From Chth-196 sp044370935 (GTDB lineage Bacteria > Verrucomicrobiota > Verrucomicrobiia > Chthoniobacterales > Chthoniobacteraceae), in the NCBI GenBank assembly GCA_044370935.1, contig JBILUQ010000012.1:1-27699 (forward strand): a DNA stretch of 27,699 bases, in the 5' to 3' direction. Below the pieces are notes generated by a model. It did not search any database. It worked only from the letters and a program-made list of their open reading frames with translations, and was not told the origin of the DNA. Below are positions 1-8,149 of the stretch, one piece after another. Made by a program: the position numbers and the translations under genes. Position 1 is the first letter of the stretch; every line of letters begins with the position of its first letter.

Positions 1-967
1 GCCGCTCTGAGTCGTTCCATACGAACTCCTTTGCATCGCCAAGGACGACCGAGATCACGTCCTTACTCGAGTTCGATGCGCTTGATACCAAACAGAATCC
101 AGCAGCCTGCGTGTATCCAGTTTTCATTCCATTGCAGTACTTCAAGCTCGATAGTACGCGGTTGGTGTTGTGGAACTCGGAAACATGTCCGTCCGGGTGC
201 TGCCACTCCAACTCTTTTAAACATACGATGCTCCTGATAGTACTGTTTTTGTAGGCCGCAGCGGCAACCCGAGCCATGTCTCTCGCCGTTGAATGCTGCT
301 TGGGAGCAGGAAGGCCGTTTGGGTTCACAAAGTGTGAGTGGGTCATCCCGAGGGACTCGGCTTTCGCGTTCATTTTCTCCGCAAACGCTTCCACGCTTCC
401 GGCGTTGTCTCTCGCGAGAGCTCTTGCGACATCGTTCATGCTTTTCACGAGCAGAATCCGGAGCAGGTCGCCGCGGCGATACGTTTCACCTTGCTTGATT
501 TCGAGTTTAGAAGGCTCCGCCCAGGTGTCGCTGGCCTCGATCTTTACGAGTTTATCCAACCCGCCCGCTTCCGCCACAATCAGGGCGGTCATCAGCTTTT
601 GCGTGCTCGCAACGGCGCGCTCCTGATCGGCATTGATGGCATGCAGAACCTGCCCGGACTTCGCGTCAATAAGGACAGCGCTTGCCGCGTGGATGCGCGG
701 CGCGCCGTTTGGTTCCACCGCGGGGGGCTTTGGGGGGGGTGCCGGCTTCGTCGTCTTGGACTTCGAGGAGCTCGCGGAACTCGAAGCAGGCTTCGTTGAG
801 CTGCTTGTGGACGCCGAGGGTTTCGGGGCAGGAGTTGAGGACTTGCTTGTACCCGAGGTTTTTGAAGAGGAGGCAGAGGATTTCGAACTCTCCGAAGTCG
901 CTGCGCCCGCGGGTGCGATTGCGACCGCGGAGGCCATCAAAACATAGAGTGAGAAAAGGCGTGGCAT
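1..967 (-). CDS. D-alanyl-D-alanine carboxypeptidase, PBP5/DacA-type (3' end outside window)
   Basis: Reading the minus strand from the ATG at 965-967 gives about 322 codons, open to the window edge, so the C-terminus is missing. Residues 1-22 look like a signal peptide (MPRLFSLYVLMASAVAIAPA). They are followed by a low-complexity linker rich in Ser, Lys, Pro and Thr (about 23-85), then a serine-peptidase S11 domain. All three penicillin-binding motifs are visible: STQK (about 121-124, nucleophilic Ser and Lys), SMN (about 177-179) and KTG (about 283-285). Family knowledge: these periplasmic enzymes trim the terminal D-Ala from peptidoglycan pentapeptides. The long Ser-rich linker between signal and enzyme domain is unusual and may tether or space the domain. 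It contains a run of eight C on the coding strand (732-739). The family call is firm; the exact paralogue (dacA, dacC, dacF) cannot be told. Confidence 0.9.
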   Translation of the reverse strand, partial: MPRLFSLYVLMASAVAIAPAGAATSESSKSSASSSKTSGTSKSSTPAPKPSASTSSSTKPASSSASSSKSKTTKPAPPPKPPAVEPNGAPRIHAASAVLIDAKSGQVLHAINADQERAVASTQKLMTALIVAEAGGLDKLVKIEASDTWAEPSKLEIKQGETYRRGDLLRILLVKSMNDVARALARDNAGSVEAFAEKMNAKAESLGMTHSHFVNPNGLPAPKQHSTARDMARVAAAAYKNSTIRSIVCLKELEWQHPDGHVSEFHNTNRVLSSLKYCNGMKTGYTQAAGFCLVSSASNSSKDVISVVLGDAKEFVWNDSER

Positions 968-1117
968 GGGGTAGTCAAAACCCAAATAAAGATACAGCGC
1001 GCCGGTTGGCAAGGGAGGAGCGGTGTCGGCACAGATTTTAGACGGGTACGAGCACCTCGTAGATCTCCTGATGCTTCATAAAGACGTATCTTCCGGATGC
1101 GCGCCGCCCCAGAAGAA

Positions 1118-1191
1118 TGGCTACCCGGCATGGATTCGAACCATGACTAAGGGCTCCAAAGGCCCCTGTGCTACCGTTACACCACCGGGTA
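1118..1191 (-). tRNA. tRNA-Gln (anticodon TTG)
   Basis: On the minus strand, a 7-bp acceptor stem (TACCCGG with CCGGGTA), a D arm, an anticodon stem GGGGC/GCCCT with loop CTTTGGA, and a T arm containing GGTTCGAATCC fold into a complete cloverleaf. The anticodon TTG lies at 1157-1159. U1-A72 and discriminator G73 are typical of tRNA-Gln. The CCA tail is encoded (1118-1120). It lies about 150 bp upstream of the DD-carboxypeptidase gene on the same strand. A weak promoter (TTGCAG, 19-bp spacer, TGAATA) can be drawn at 1218-1248, but I would not rely on it. Confidence 0.93.
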
Positions 1192-1291
1192 GTGGTTTGC
1201 GCAATCCGCGCTGCGGCTATTCAACCACTGCGCGGGCATTTTCTGCAAATGGGAAATCCGAGTATCTGCACCAGATGTTCTACTAAAGCTT

Positions 1292-2830
1292 TTAGGAAAG
1301 GGGCTTAACTAAATTCTTGCCCGTCATTTCTTGGGGCTGTGGCACTTTAAGTAGGTTCAGCAGGGTGGGGGCCACGTCGGCAAGTATCCCGTTCTCGCAG
1401 CGGACCTGGGATGCATCCTCGCCAACGTAAAGGAAGTGCACCAAGTTGGTTGTGTGCGCGGTGTTCGGCGAACCGTCCGCGTTTTTCATCTGTTCGCAGT
1501 TTCCGTGATCCGCTGTGATCAGCAGGCGTCCTCCGAGGGACAGGGTTGCCTCTGTGACCGCTTTAACTCCGGCGTCGATGGATTCCACTGCACGAATGGC
1601 GGCCTCCACAACTCCCGTATGCCCAACCATATCAGGGTTTGCAAAGTTCAGGATTACGAGGTCGTAGTTACCGAGCGCCTCCACCACTTTTGAAGTAACC
1701 TCGGGGGCGCTCATCTCCGGCTTTTCATCATAAGTTGCCACCTCTTTTGGCGACTGAACAATGATCCGTTCCTCTCCAGGAAACTGCTGCTCGATGCCTC
1801 CATTGAAAAAATAAGTGACGTGCGGATACTTCTCAGTTTCAGCGATTCGCAACTGCTTGAGTCCGGCGCGGCTCACTACTTCACCAAGGATATTCGTGAG
1901 GCTCTGAGGAGGGAAAACAACCGGAACCCCGTAGGTCCGATCGTATTCCGTGAGTGTTACATAGTGGATCTTCGGAGTGATCTCGCGTTCAAAGCCAGCG
2001 AAGGTGGGATCGATGAGCGCGAGGGAAAGCTGCCTGGCCCTGTCCGCCCGAAAATTGAAGAACAGCACGACGTCATTGTCTCGGATTCTGGCTTCGTTTA
2101 TGCAACTTGGGATCAGCGGCTTGAGGAATTCGTCTGTCTCGCCCGCCGCATAGCGCTTCGCCACCGCGTCCCCGAGGGGCCCGGTAATCGACTCGCCGCG
2201 CCCGAGTGCGATCGCGTCCCATGCGAGCTTGTTGCGATCCCAGCGCTGGTCCCTGTCCATGCCAAAGTATCGGCCCACGATCGTGGCGACTTTGGCGCCG
2301 CTCGGGAGGATTCCTTTCTCCAAGTGGCTGAGGTAGGAGGCCCCACCAGTGGGGGAAGTATCTCTGCCGTCAGTGATTGCATGGATCATGATATCGCTGA
2401 CGCCGGCGGCCTTGGCGACATCGCACAGTGCGATGAGGTGGTCAATGTGGCTGTGTACGCCGCCATCTGAGACGAGACCAAGGAGGTGGAGCCGGCCTTT
2501 GGCAGCCTTTTGCAATGCATCCTGCAATACCTTGTTTCCAGACAATTCCCTGTCGCGGATTGCCTTGTTGATGCGCGTGAGGTCCTGGTAGACGACGCGG
2601 CCCGCGCCCAGGTTCAGATGGCCGACTTCGGAATTTCCCATCTGGCCTTCCGGTAGGCCTACATCCTCCCCGCTGGCGGATAGGGTGGAGTGCGGGTAAG
2701 TATTGTAAAGGTGGTCATGAAAGGGGGTTTGGGCCAGGAGGGAAGCGTCCCCGTTGGCCGCGGCTTGGGATCGCCCTCCGGGATTAATTCCCCACCCGTC
2801 ACGGATAATAAGAACAACTGGTTTTTTCAT
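1292..2830 (-). CDS. gpmI: 2,3-bisphosphoglycerate-independent phosphoglycerate mutase
   Basis: 512 residues, the usual length for the family. The protein interconverts 3- and 2-phosphoglycerate in cytoplasmic glycolysis and gluconeogenesis through a phosphoserine intermediate and two Mn2+ ions. Visible motifs are DGWG (11-14), GNSEVGH with the catalytic Ser at about 67, TDGRDTSP, the RYFGMDRDQRWDR stretch, FFNFRADRARQLS, NFANPDMVGHTG and ITADHGNCE followed by the H-T-T metal and substrate region near the C-terminus. The ATG start directly precedes the canonical N-terminal strand (MKKPVVLIIRDGWG); no Shine-Dalgarno is evident. It is divergent from rplM, sharing a roughly 200-bp intergenic region. 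No strong terminator was seen after the stop. Confidence 0.97.
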   Translation of the reverse strand: MKKPVVLIIRDGWGINPGGRSQAAANGDASLLAQTPFHDHLYNTYPHSTLSASGEDVGLPEGQMGNSEVGHLNLGAGRVVYQDLTRINKAIRDRELSGNKVLQDALQKAAKGRLHLLGLVSDGGVHSHIDHLIALCDVAKAAGVSDIMIHAITDGRDTSPTGGASYLSHLEKGILPSGAKVATIVGRYFGMDRDQRWDRNKLAWDAIALGRGESITGPLGDAVAKRYAAGETDEFLKPLIPSCINEARIRDNDVVLFFNFRADRARQLSLALIDPTFAGFEREITPKIHYVTLTEYDRTYGVPVVFPPQSLTNILGEVVSRAGLKQLRIAETEKYPHVTYFFNGGIEQQFPGEERIIVQSPKEVATYDEKPEMSAPEVTSKVVEALGNYDLVILNFANPDMVGHTGVVEAAIRAVESIDAGVKAVTEATLSLGGRLLITADHGNCEQMKNADGSPNTAHTTNLVHFLYVGEDASQVRCENGILADVAPTLLNLLKVPQPQEMTGKNLVKPLS

Positions 2831-2941
2831 TCGGGTAATTGAGATGCCTGTTAACCGGCTTTCACAGAAGGAAAATGTTTGCTTAAATGTTTTTTGAATT
2901 TGATGGATTTGCAGTCAAAGGCAGGCCGTTAATCACTTTTT

Positions 2942-2969
2942 TTGAACTTTCGGCACACAATTTGATATT
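2942..2969 (+). promoter_or_regulatory. candidate promoter for rplM-rpsI
   Basis: TTGAAC at 2942-2947, a 16-bp spacer and GATATT at 2964-2969 resemble sigma-70 -35 and -10 boxes. They lie in the AT-rich gpmI/rplM divergent region about 60 bp before the rplM ATG. Assigned by eye only; the -10 box is imperfect. Confidence 0.35.
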
Positions 2970-3028
2970 AGTGTTTGACTGGCCCCAGCATTGAACGCAG
3001 ACTGCACCCCCTTTTTTAGAGAAAACTC

Positions 3029-3466
3029 ATGGCTACTTATTCAGCGAAAGCAAACGAAGTGCAGCGCCGTTGGTGGGTCATTGATGCCACCGACCAGGTT
3101 CTTGGGCGCGTGGCAGTCAAGGCCGCTAATCTCCTGCGTGGTAAAGAGAAAGCAATTTTCACTCCTCACGTGGACACCGGCGACTTTGTGGTGGTGATCA
3201 ACGCTGACAAGGTGCGCGTCACCGGAAAGAAAGAGACGGCCAAAAGCTACATGTCTTTCTCTGGTTACGTCGGCGGCCACAAGAGCGAATCTTTCCGTCA
3301 ACGGCGTGCTCGGCACCCAGAACTTTTGATCGAAGGCGCAGTGAAGGGGATGGTTCCCCACAACCGCCTCGGTCGCGCACTGATCACCAAGCTCAAGGTT
3401 TACAAGGGGTCTGAGCATCCGCATGCCGCCCAGAACCCAGCGCCCGTAACTTCGATTAAACCTTAA
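3029..3466 (+). CDS. rplM: 50S ribosomal protein L13 (uL13)
   Basis: 145 residues, the normal size of bacterial uL13, an early-assembly protein of the large subunit. Recognisable blocks are RRWWVIDATDQVLGRVAVKA near the N-terminus, GDFVVVINADKVRVTGKK, then the Y-F-S-G-Y-GG region and the GMVPHNRLGR segment. The ATG at 3029 is preceded by AGAGAAAACTC, at best a weak ribosome-binding site, and further up by a C5T6 tract (3007-3017). rpsI follows after two bases, the widely conserved rplM-rpsI pair, so the two are almost certainly one transcription unit. The C-terminal tail is rich in Ala and Pro, a common variation. Confidence 0.97.
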   Translation: MATYSAKANEVQRRWWVIDATDQVLGRVAVKAANLLRGKEKAIFTPHVDTGDFVVVINADKVRVTGKKETAKSYMSFSGYVGGHKSESFRQRRARHPELLIEGAVKGMVPHNRLGRALITKLKVYKGSEHPHAAQNPAPVTSIKP

Positions 3467-3468
3467 GT

Positions 3469-3867
3469 ATGGCTACCAACACTCCTGAATATGTTGCAGT
3501 GGGCCGCCGGAAGACGGCTGTTGCTCGCGTTCGTCTCACTCCGGGCTCCGGAAAAATCCTGGTGAATGGCCGTTCTTTTGAAGACTACTTCAAAACTCAG
3601 GCTCTCCAAAACACCGTTTTGCGTCCTTTTGAAGTGGCAAAGCAGCTGAACCAGTTTGACGTGAAGGTGAACGCCGATGGCGGCGGAATCAACGGCCAAG
3701 CTGGCGCTTTGAGGCTCGCGGTTTCACGTGCTTTGATTGACTCCAACCCAGAACTCAGAGCGGCATTGAAGGCTGAGGGCTTTCTTCGTCGGGATCCTCG
3801 GATGAAGGAGCGTAAGAAGCCCGGTCAACCCGGTGCTCGCAAACGCTTCCAGTTCTCAAAGCGTTAA
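3469..3867 (+). CDS. rpsI: 30S ribosomal protein S9 (uS9)
   Basis: 132 residues, typical for bacterial uS9. It starts with the diagnostic VGRRKTAVARVRLTPGSG block, has GRSFEDYF and the GGGINGQAGALRLAVSRAL region, and ends in the conserved basic tail with final KRFQFSKR, which in the family reaches the P-site tRNA. The ATG lies two bases after the rplM stop, with no Shine-Dalgarno of its own, so translation is probably coupled to rplM. A strong intrinsic terminator follows at 3922-3955. Confidence 0.97.
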   Translation: MATNTPEYVAVGRRKTAVARVRLTPGSGKILVNGRSFEDYFKTQALQNTVLRPFEVAKQLNQFDVKVNADGGGINGQAGALRLAVSRALIDSNPELRAALKAEGFLRRDPRMKERKKPGQPGARKRFQFSKR

Positions 3868-3921
3868 TTTTTGGTTCGATTTCACGTCACCGCTTTTTAC
3901 AGGCGGTGGCGTCCTTTCAAC

Positions 3922-3955
3922 GCCGCCCTGGACATTCGGGGCGGCTTTCTTTTTG
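3922..3955 (+). terminator. intrinsic terminator after rplM-rpsI
   Basis: GCCGCCC (3922-3928) pairs with GGGCGGC (3939-3945) around a 10-base loop and is followed at once by TTTCTTTTT. It lies 55 bases after the rpsI stop. A second weaker hairpin, CACCGC/GCGGTG, lies just before it at 3888-3908. The opposite strand has no T-tract, so it serves rpsI rather than the photolyase gene. Confidence 0.75.
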
Positions 3956-4031
3956 TCCTGATTATCCTGATCACTGCGGCGCGATCAAGGCGCCTGCAGC
4001 GTGGACCAACGGGAACGGGATCCCGTCTCTT

Positions 4032-5438
4032 CTATTTTTTGAGATGCGCCTTATAGGTCTCGAGCGCGATATCCCGCTCCTTGGCGTGGTCCAGCATCGG
4101 CAACGGGTATCCGGGGACCATCCGCATGCCTGGGGCGGGCGGTTGGTGAAGGCGCGCAGCGGGGACCCCGGCGAGCTCGGGAACCCAGCGCTTGATGTAC
4201 TCACCCTCGCCATCAAAGCGCGAGCTCTGCGTCCAAGGGTTCTGAATTCGGAAGTAGGGGGCGGCATCGGTTCCCGTCCCGGCGCTCCACTGCCAGCCTC
4301 CGTTGTTCGCTGCAATTTCGCCGTCCAAGAGCTGCTGCATGAACCATTGCTCGCCCATTCGCCAATCCAAGTGCAGATCCTTCGTAAGAAACATTGCCAC
4401 AATCATTCGAACACGATTGTGCATAAAACCCGTTTTGCGGAGCTGCCTCATCCCTGCGTCTACAATCGGAAATCCCGTCTGCCCCTCGCACCACTTTGAG
4501 AATGAATTCGGATCCTGCAACCAGGGAAGTCCCCGGTACGCCTCGCTGTATTCGTGCAAAAGGACCTCCGGCTTAAACCAAAGCACTTGGTGGTAAAATT
4601 CCCGCCAGCACAGTTCATTCACAAAAATCTGCGCCGATCTTCTTTGCTCGGATGTCGCTCCCTTGAGCCGTTCTTGCACCCGGGCAAAAACTTCGCGGAT
4701 AGAAAGAATCCCAAAGCGCAAATCCTGCGAGATGCGCGAAGTGCCATCCAAAGATGGGATATCGCGCGCGTTCGCGTAATTGAAAATGAGGTTGTCCAGA
4801 AACTTCACTAGCCTCGACTGGGCCTGGGCTTCACCCGCCTCCGGCAAGACAGCGCCTGAGTCCAAAGTGATCTTCCAGAAATCAAGCGTTGGCGGTGGGA
4901 GGCTTTTGATTGTCGACGGAACGGGTGACAACTCGTGAACCCTGCCGCCGGGCATTGGTTTTTCAAGTGCCCCCCATGCGCGCGAATACGGGGTGAAGAC
5001 TCGAAAAGGGGTTTTGGATCCAGTCAAAACCTCGTCACGTTCGTGCAATGAGGCATCCTTGTAGAGGTGCAGCCTTGCGCCCAGTTTTTCGAGGGCAATC
5101 GCCAGGCGTCTTTCTGTTTCGCGGCCGTAAGGGTCGGGGTCACGATTGGTGTAGACTGCAGTGGCGTTTGTTTCTTTTAAAAGCTGAACAAGGTTTTCAA
5201 CCGCGTCGCCTTGTCTTAGCACAAGGGAACTTCCCGCCCGCCGGAGGCTGTTGTCGAGGGAGGCTATCGCATCGCAAAGAAACTTTTGTCTGTGCGCTCC
5301 GGTCCATCGGTGGTGGGTTTTCCACGCGCTAAGAATGTACGCCGGGATGACCCGTTGGTGAGATGCTGCGGCTGCGTTGAGCGCGGTATTGTCAGTGAGG
5401 CGCAGATCTCGCCGGAACCAATGGATTGCAGTGCTCAT
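4032..5438 (-). CDS. phr: deoxyribodipyrimidine photo-lyase (class I CPD photolyase family)
   Basis: 468 residues from the ATG at 5436-5438, chosen because MSTAIHWFRRDLRLTDNTAL is the canonical photolyase N-terminus. The open frame extends 57 codons further upstream into the preceding gene, without family similarity. The N-terminal Rossmann-like antenna domain covers about 1-130. The FAD-binding helical domain covers about 200-465, with ELCWREFYHQV, the W-C-E-G-Q-T-G-F-P-I-V-D-A-G-MR region, LTKDLHLDWRMGEQWF and NNGGWQWSAGTGTDAAPYFR. Trp residues matching the electron-transfer triad are present. In the family, blue light drives FADH- repair of cyclobutane pyrimidine dimers. The gene is last in a run with gatC, gatA and a FIST gene. 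A 12-bp palindrome (ACGGGATCCCGT, 4015-4026) follows its stop. Cryptochrome-like function cannot be excluded. Confidence 0.93.
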   Translation of the reverse strand: MSTAIHWFRRDLRLTDNTALNAAAASHQRVIPAYILSAWKTHHRWTGAHRQKFLCDAIASLDNSLRRAGSSLVLRQGDAVENLVQLLKETNATAVYTNRDPDPYGRETERRLAIALEKLGARLHLYKDASLHERDEVLTGSKTPFRVFTPYSRAWGALEKPMPGGRVHELSPVPSTIKSLPPPTLDFWKITLDSGAVLPEAGEAQAQSRLVKFLDNLIFNYANARDIPSLDGTSRISQDLRFGILSIREVFARVQERLKGATSEQRRSAQIFVNELCWREFYHQVLWFKPEVLLHEYSEAYRGLPWLQDPNSFSKWCEGQTGFPIVDAGMRQLRKTGFMHNRVRMIVAMFLTKDLHLDWRMGEQWFMQQLLDGEIAANNGGWQWSAGTGTDAAPYFRIQNPWTQSSRFDGEGEYIKRWVPELAGVPAARLHQPPAPGMRMVPGYPLPMLDHAKERDIALETYKAHLKK

Positions 5439-5485
5439 AGGCTTCAATGTGCGCCCTTGAGCGCGGTGGATTCTCTGAGTGCAGC

Positions 5486-6646
5486 TTATTCCAAGAGGCC
5501 GATGACGGCGGTGTAGCCGTGAACAAAATTGCGCTCGCCGATGGGGCCCACTTCTCCATTGCAAAACAAGCCGACATTCGGAATCGCTCCAAATTGCTCC
5601 TGGATGCACACCGCGTCGTGGTGGGGCGTTTCAAATAAAGCCGAACCGCGTCCCCCGCACAGGAAAGTGATCGCAGCGAATGGACGGACTTTTTTTCTAG
5701 CGATGCGTTTGAGGATTTGCTTCAAGTCCTCGTGGGCGGAGTGCCGGTCGCGGAGCTGAAACTGGAGGGTCTGGCCCACGCGCGGATAGGCCGCGAGCTC
5801 CACGCGTCCGGAGGATGAATCCACGCCGATGAGATTGCGCACCAGAAAGTCACCCGTCTTGAATTCGTCAACGTACTCGTTAAGGGCAAGACCCACGAAA
5901 AGGTTCCCCGCAGCCCGCGCCTTGTCATCGGGATCGAGCGACTCAAAGGATTCGCTGAGCCGCTGGTACGCAGGGATGGATCCGATGGAGGTGACCACGT
6001 TTTCGTGTGCCGCCGTGATTGCGTGAGGCTCGCCGATCGGCCTGCAGCCTTGGCTGACAACGGAGTGAATCCGCACACCGCCCCTGATCCCCACAAGAAT
6101 TCCGGCATCAACTTGGGCACGGTTGTGAAATACAAAAATATTGTCCCCGCCTCGGCCCCCACTTAAGAGGCCGCCCAAGACCGGCTGGTGATCGACGGCG
6201 GCTGAGAACGTGTTAAGCCACGGTTCGGCAGCGATCTTCAGAGGGTTCCCAATGAAAAGCCACGCGTCCGAGTCCAGGGCGCTGCCAAGAGTCTGTCTCC
6301 AGTCCTCCTCGGTATTGTCGTCGGCTTCGAGTTCGGAAAATGGGAAGACCGATAGCTGCGTTTCAGGAAGGCTCAGCAATTGAAGGCTGAATCCCGGTGA
6401 GCCCTCGGCCTCTTGTCCGCTTGCAACAAGGCCCGAAGCGCTGCCGCCGACAATGAGCGGTGCATGGGCGTGGAGTTGGATGAGTTCGAGAAAATCCTCG
6501 AGGAACGGCGCGTAATCGGCCGAGGCGAAGACGATCGCCAAATCAGGGTTGCGCCCCAAAGCAGACAGACACTCCTTGGAAATTCTGATCACCGAGGCCT
6601 CTGAAAATGGCTCAAGGCAAAGGCGTGAGGTGGCGGCGTTTGGCAT
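5486..6646 (-). CDS. FIST N/C domain protein (stand-alone putative ligand sensor)
   Basis: 386 residues. The N-terminal half fits the FIST_N pattern: a PDLAIVFAS strand, then LIVGGSASG, and PVLGGLLSGG near residue 175. The C-terminal half ends in the typical FIST_C signature LFCNGEVGPIGERNFVHGYTAVI. No signal peptide, membrane segment or fused output domain (GGDEF, HAMP, kinase) is visible, so it is a stand-alone cytoplasmic FIST protein. Family knowledge: FIST domains are proposed small-ligand sensing modules found with signalling domains; their ligands are mostly unproven. It lies between gatA (45-base gap) and phr (47-base gap) on the same strand, suggesting co-transcription, although a functional link to either is unclear. 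The start at 6644-6646 has no Shine-Dalgarno. Confidence 0.85.
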   Translation of the reverse strand: MPNAATSRLCLEPFSEASVIRISKECLSALGRNPDLAIVFASADYAPFLEDFLELIQLHAHAPLIVGGSASGLVASGQEAEGSPGFSLQLLSLPETQLSVFPFSELEADDNTEEDWRQTLGSALDSDAWLFIGNPLKIAAEPWLNTFSAAVDHQPVLGGLLSGGRGGDNIFVFHNRAQVDAGILVGIRGGVRIHSVVSQGCRPIGEPHAITAAHENVVTSIGSIPAYQRLSESFESLDPDDKARAAGNLFVGLALNEYVDEFKTGDFLVRNLIGVDSSSGRVELAAYPRVGQTLQFQLRDRHSAHEDLKQILKRIARKKVRPFAAITFLCGGRGSALFETPHHDAVCIQEQFGAIPNVGLFCNGEVGPIGERNFVHGYTAVIGLLE

Positions 6647-6691
6647 GTTTGTTGTCGCTGTGCTTTGAGTGGAGGCGCGCTGCTCGGCATC

Positions 6692-8140
6692 TTACAACCG
6701 AGGACGTTCTTGATGCCATGGAGTGGACTGCTCGTACGCATGGGCTAGCTGTAGGAGGCGCGACTCCTCCAAGGGCTTGCCGAGCAACTGGAGGCCGACG
6801 GGCAGCCGGCTTCCGTCCTTCTCCGCGAAGCCGCATGGAATGCTGATTCCGCAGATTCCCGCAAGGTTCGCGGCGATGGTGAAAATATCCGCGAGATACA
6901 TTTTCAAGGGATCATCGGTGCGTTCCCCAATCTTAAAGGCGACTTCGGGGGATGTCGGGCAAATGATCGCATCCACCTTTTGAAACGCCTTCTCAAAATC
7001 TTGCTGGATCAGAGTTCGCACTTTCTGAGCGCGCAGATAGTAGGCGTCATAGTAGCCGCTCGATAGCACGTATGTGCCCAGGATGATGCGCCGCTTTACT
7101 TCCTCGCCAAACCCTTCGGCGCGGGTCTTTCCATAGTGGTCCAAAAGGGTTTGCGGATTGTCCGTGCGGTGGCCGTAGCGGACGCCGTCAAAACGGGCAA
7201 GATTCGCCGATGCCTCAGCGGTTGCGACGATGTAATAAACCGCCACGGCGTAATCCGTGTGGGGGAGGGACACCTCAACGATTTCAGCCCCCAGCGATTC
7301 GTACTGTTTGATTGCGGCGCGTACTGCTGCGTTCACCTGTGGATCGATGCCGTCGATAAAGTACTCCTTTGGCATCCCGATCCGGAGGCCCTTGATATCC
7401 CTGCCGAGTTCGCGGGTAAAATCCTCCGCTGGCAATGGCAGGCTTGTTGAGTCCATGGGGTCTTTGCCGCAAATCGCATTAAGCAGCAGCGCGGAATCGT
7501 GCACGTTTTTCGTGAACGGGCCGATTTGGTCTAGGGACGAAGCAAATGCGATGAGTCCAAAGCGGGAGACGCGGCCATAGCTGGGCTTCATTCCCACGCA
7601 ACCGCAGAGAGCGGCGGGCTGGCGAATCGAACCCCCAGTGTCGGATCCTAGGGATGCGAAAGCTTCGTCGGCCGCGACCACCGCAGCGGAGCCGCCGCTG
7701 GAGCCGCCCGGAATGCGGGTCAAATCCCAAGGATTTGCGGTTTTTTGAAAAGCCGAGTTTTCCGTCGAAGACCCCATCGCGAACTCATCCATGTTTAGGC
7801 GCCCGAACGGAATCGCCCCGGCTGCCCGAAGGCGCTGGATGACGGTGGCGTCATAGGGGGCGGTGTAACCCTTCAGGATCTTGGAGGCGGCCGAGCAGGA
7901 TTCGCCGCTGACGTTGATGACGTCCTTGATCGCGATCGGTACGCCGCCGAGGGGTTTTGAGACGTCCGCAGTGGATGCCTCACGGAGCGCCTTTTCGGTG
8001 TCGCGCGAAAGGTAGGCCCGCACTCTGGTGTCGGTCGTGGCGATGCGGCCTTCGATGGCCTGAACCGCCTCAGCCGGTGTGACTTCCCCGCTGCGCAGCA
8101 GCGATTGGAGTTCTGAAATGTTGAGCTGGTGGAGTTCCAT
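6692..8140 (-). CDS. gatA: Asp-tRNA(Asn)/Glu-tRNA(Gln) amidotransferase subunit A
   Basis: 482 residues, standard for GatA of the amidase-signature family. The Ser-cisSer-Lys triad is visible: Lys72 in IAIKDVI, Ser147 in GGSSGGS and Ser171 in TGGSIRQP. The spacing (75 and 24 residues) equals that of well-studied GatA enzymes. GatA releases ammonia from glutamine and feeds it to GatB for amidation of misacylated Glu-tRNA(Gln) or Asp-tRNA(Asn). gatC ends nine bases upstream, so expression is probably coupled. The bases before the ATG read AACCTCCCCGC on the mRNA, the opposite of a Shine-Dalgarno, which supports reinitiation from gatC. gatB is not in the window. Confidence 0.97.
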   Translation of the reverse strand: MELHQLNISELQSLLRSGEVTPAEAVQAIEGRIATTDTRVRAYLSRDTEKALREASTADVSKPLGGVPIAIKDVINVSGESCSAASKILKGYTAPYDATVIQRLRAAGAIPFGRLNMDEFAMGSSTENSAFQKTANPWDLTRIPGGSSGGSAAVVAADEAFASLGSDTGGSIRQPAALCGCVGMKPSYGRVSRFGLIAFASSLDQIGPFTKNVHDSALLLNAICGKDPMDSTSLPLPAEDFTRELGRDIKGLRIGMPKEYFIDGIDPQVNAAVRAAIKQYESLGAEIVEVSLPHTDYAVAVYYIVATAEASANLARFDGVRYGHRTDNPQTLLDHYGKTRAEGFGEEVKRRIILGTYVLSSGYYDAYYLRAQKVRTLIQQDFEKAFQKVDAIICPTSPEVAFKIGERTDDPLKMYLADIFTIAANLAGICGISIPCGFAEKDGSRLPVGLQLLGKPLEESRLLQLAHAYEQSTPWHQERPRL

Positions 8141-8149
8141 GCGGGGAGG

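Noticed and set aside
276..1041. Several plus-strand ORFs opposite the DD-carboxypeptidase
   Set aside because: They lie antisense to a gene with all three penicillin-binding motifs, and their translations are low-complexity without recognisable domains.
1820..2470. 216-codon plus ORF inside gpmI
   Set aside because: Antisense to a full-length gpmI with all motifs; typical shadow frame of a GC-rich gene.
4015..4026. Palindrome ACGGGATCCCGT as photolyase terminator
   Set aside because: A perfect 12-bp palindrome gives only a four-pair stem, and no T-tract follows on the minus strand.
4032..5609. Longer photolyase start at 5609
   Set aside because: The extra 57 residues overlap the FIST coding sequence, have no photolyase similarity, and the canonical N-terminus begins at 5438.
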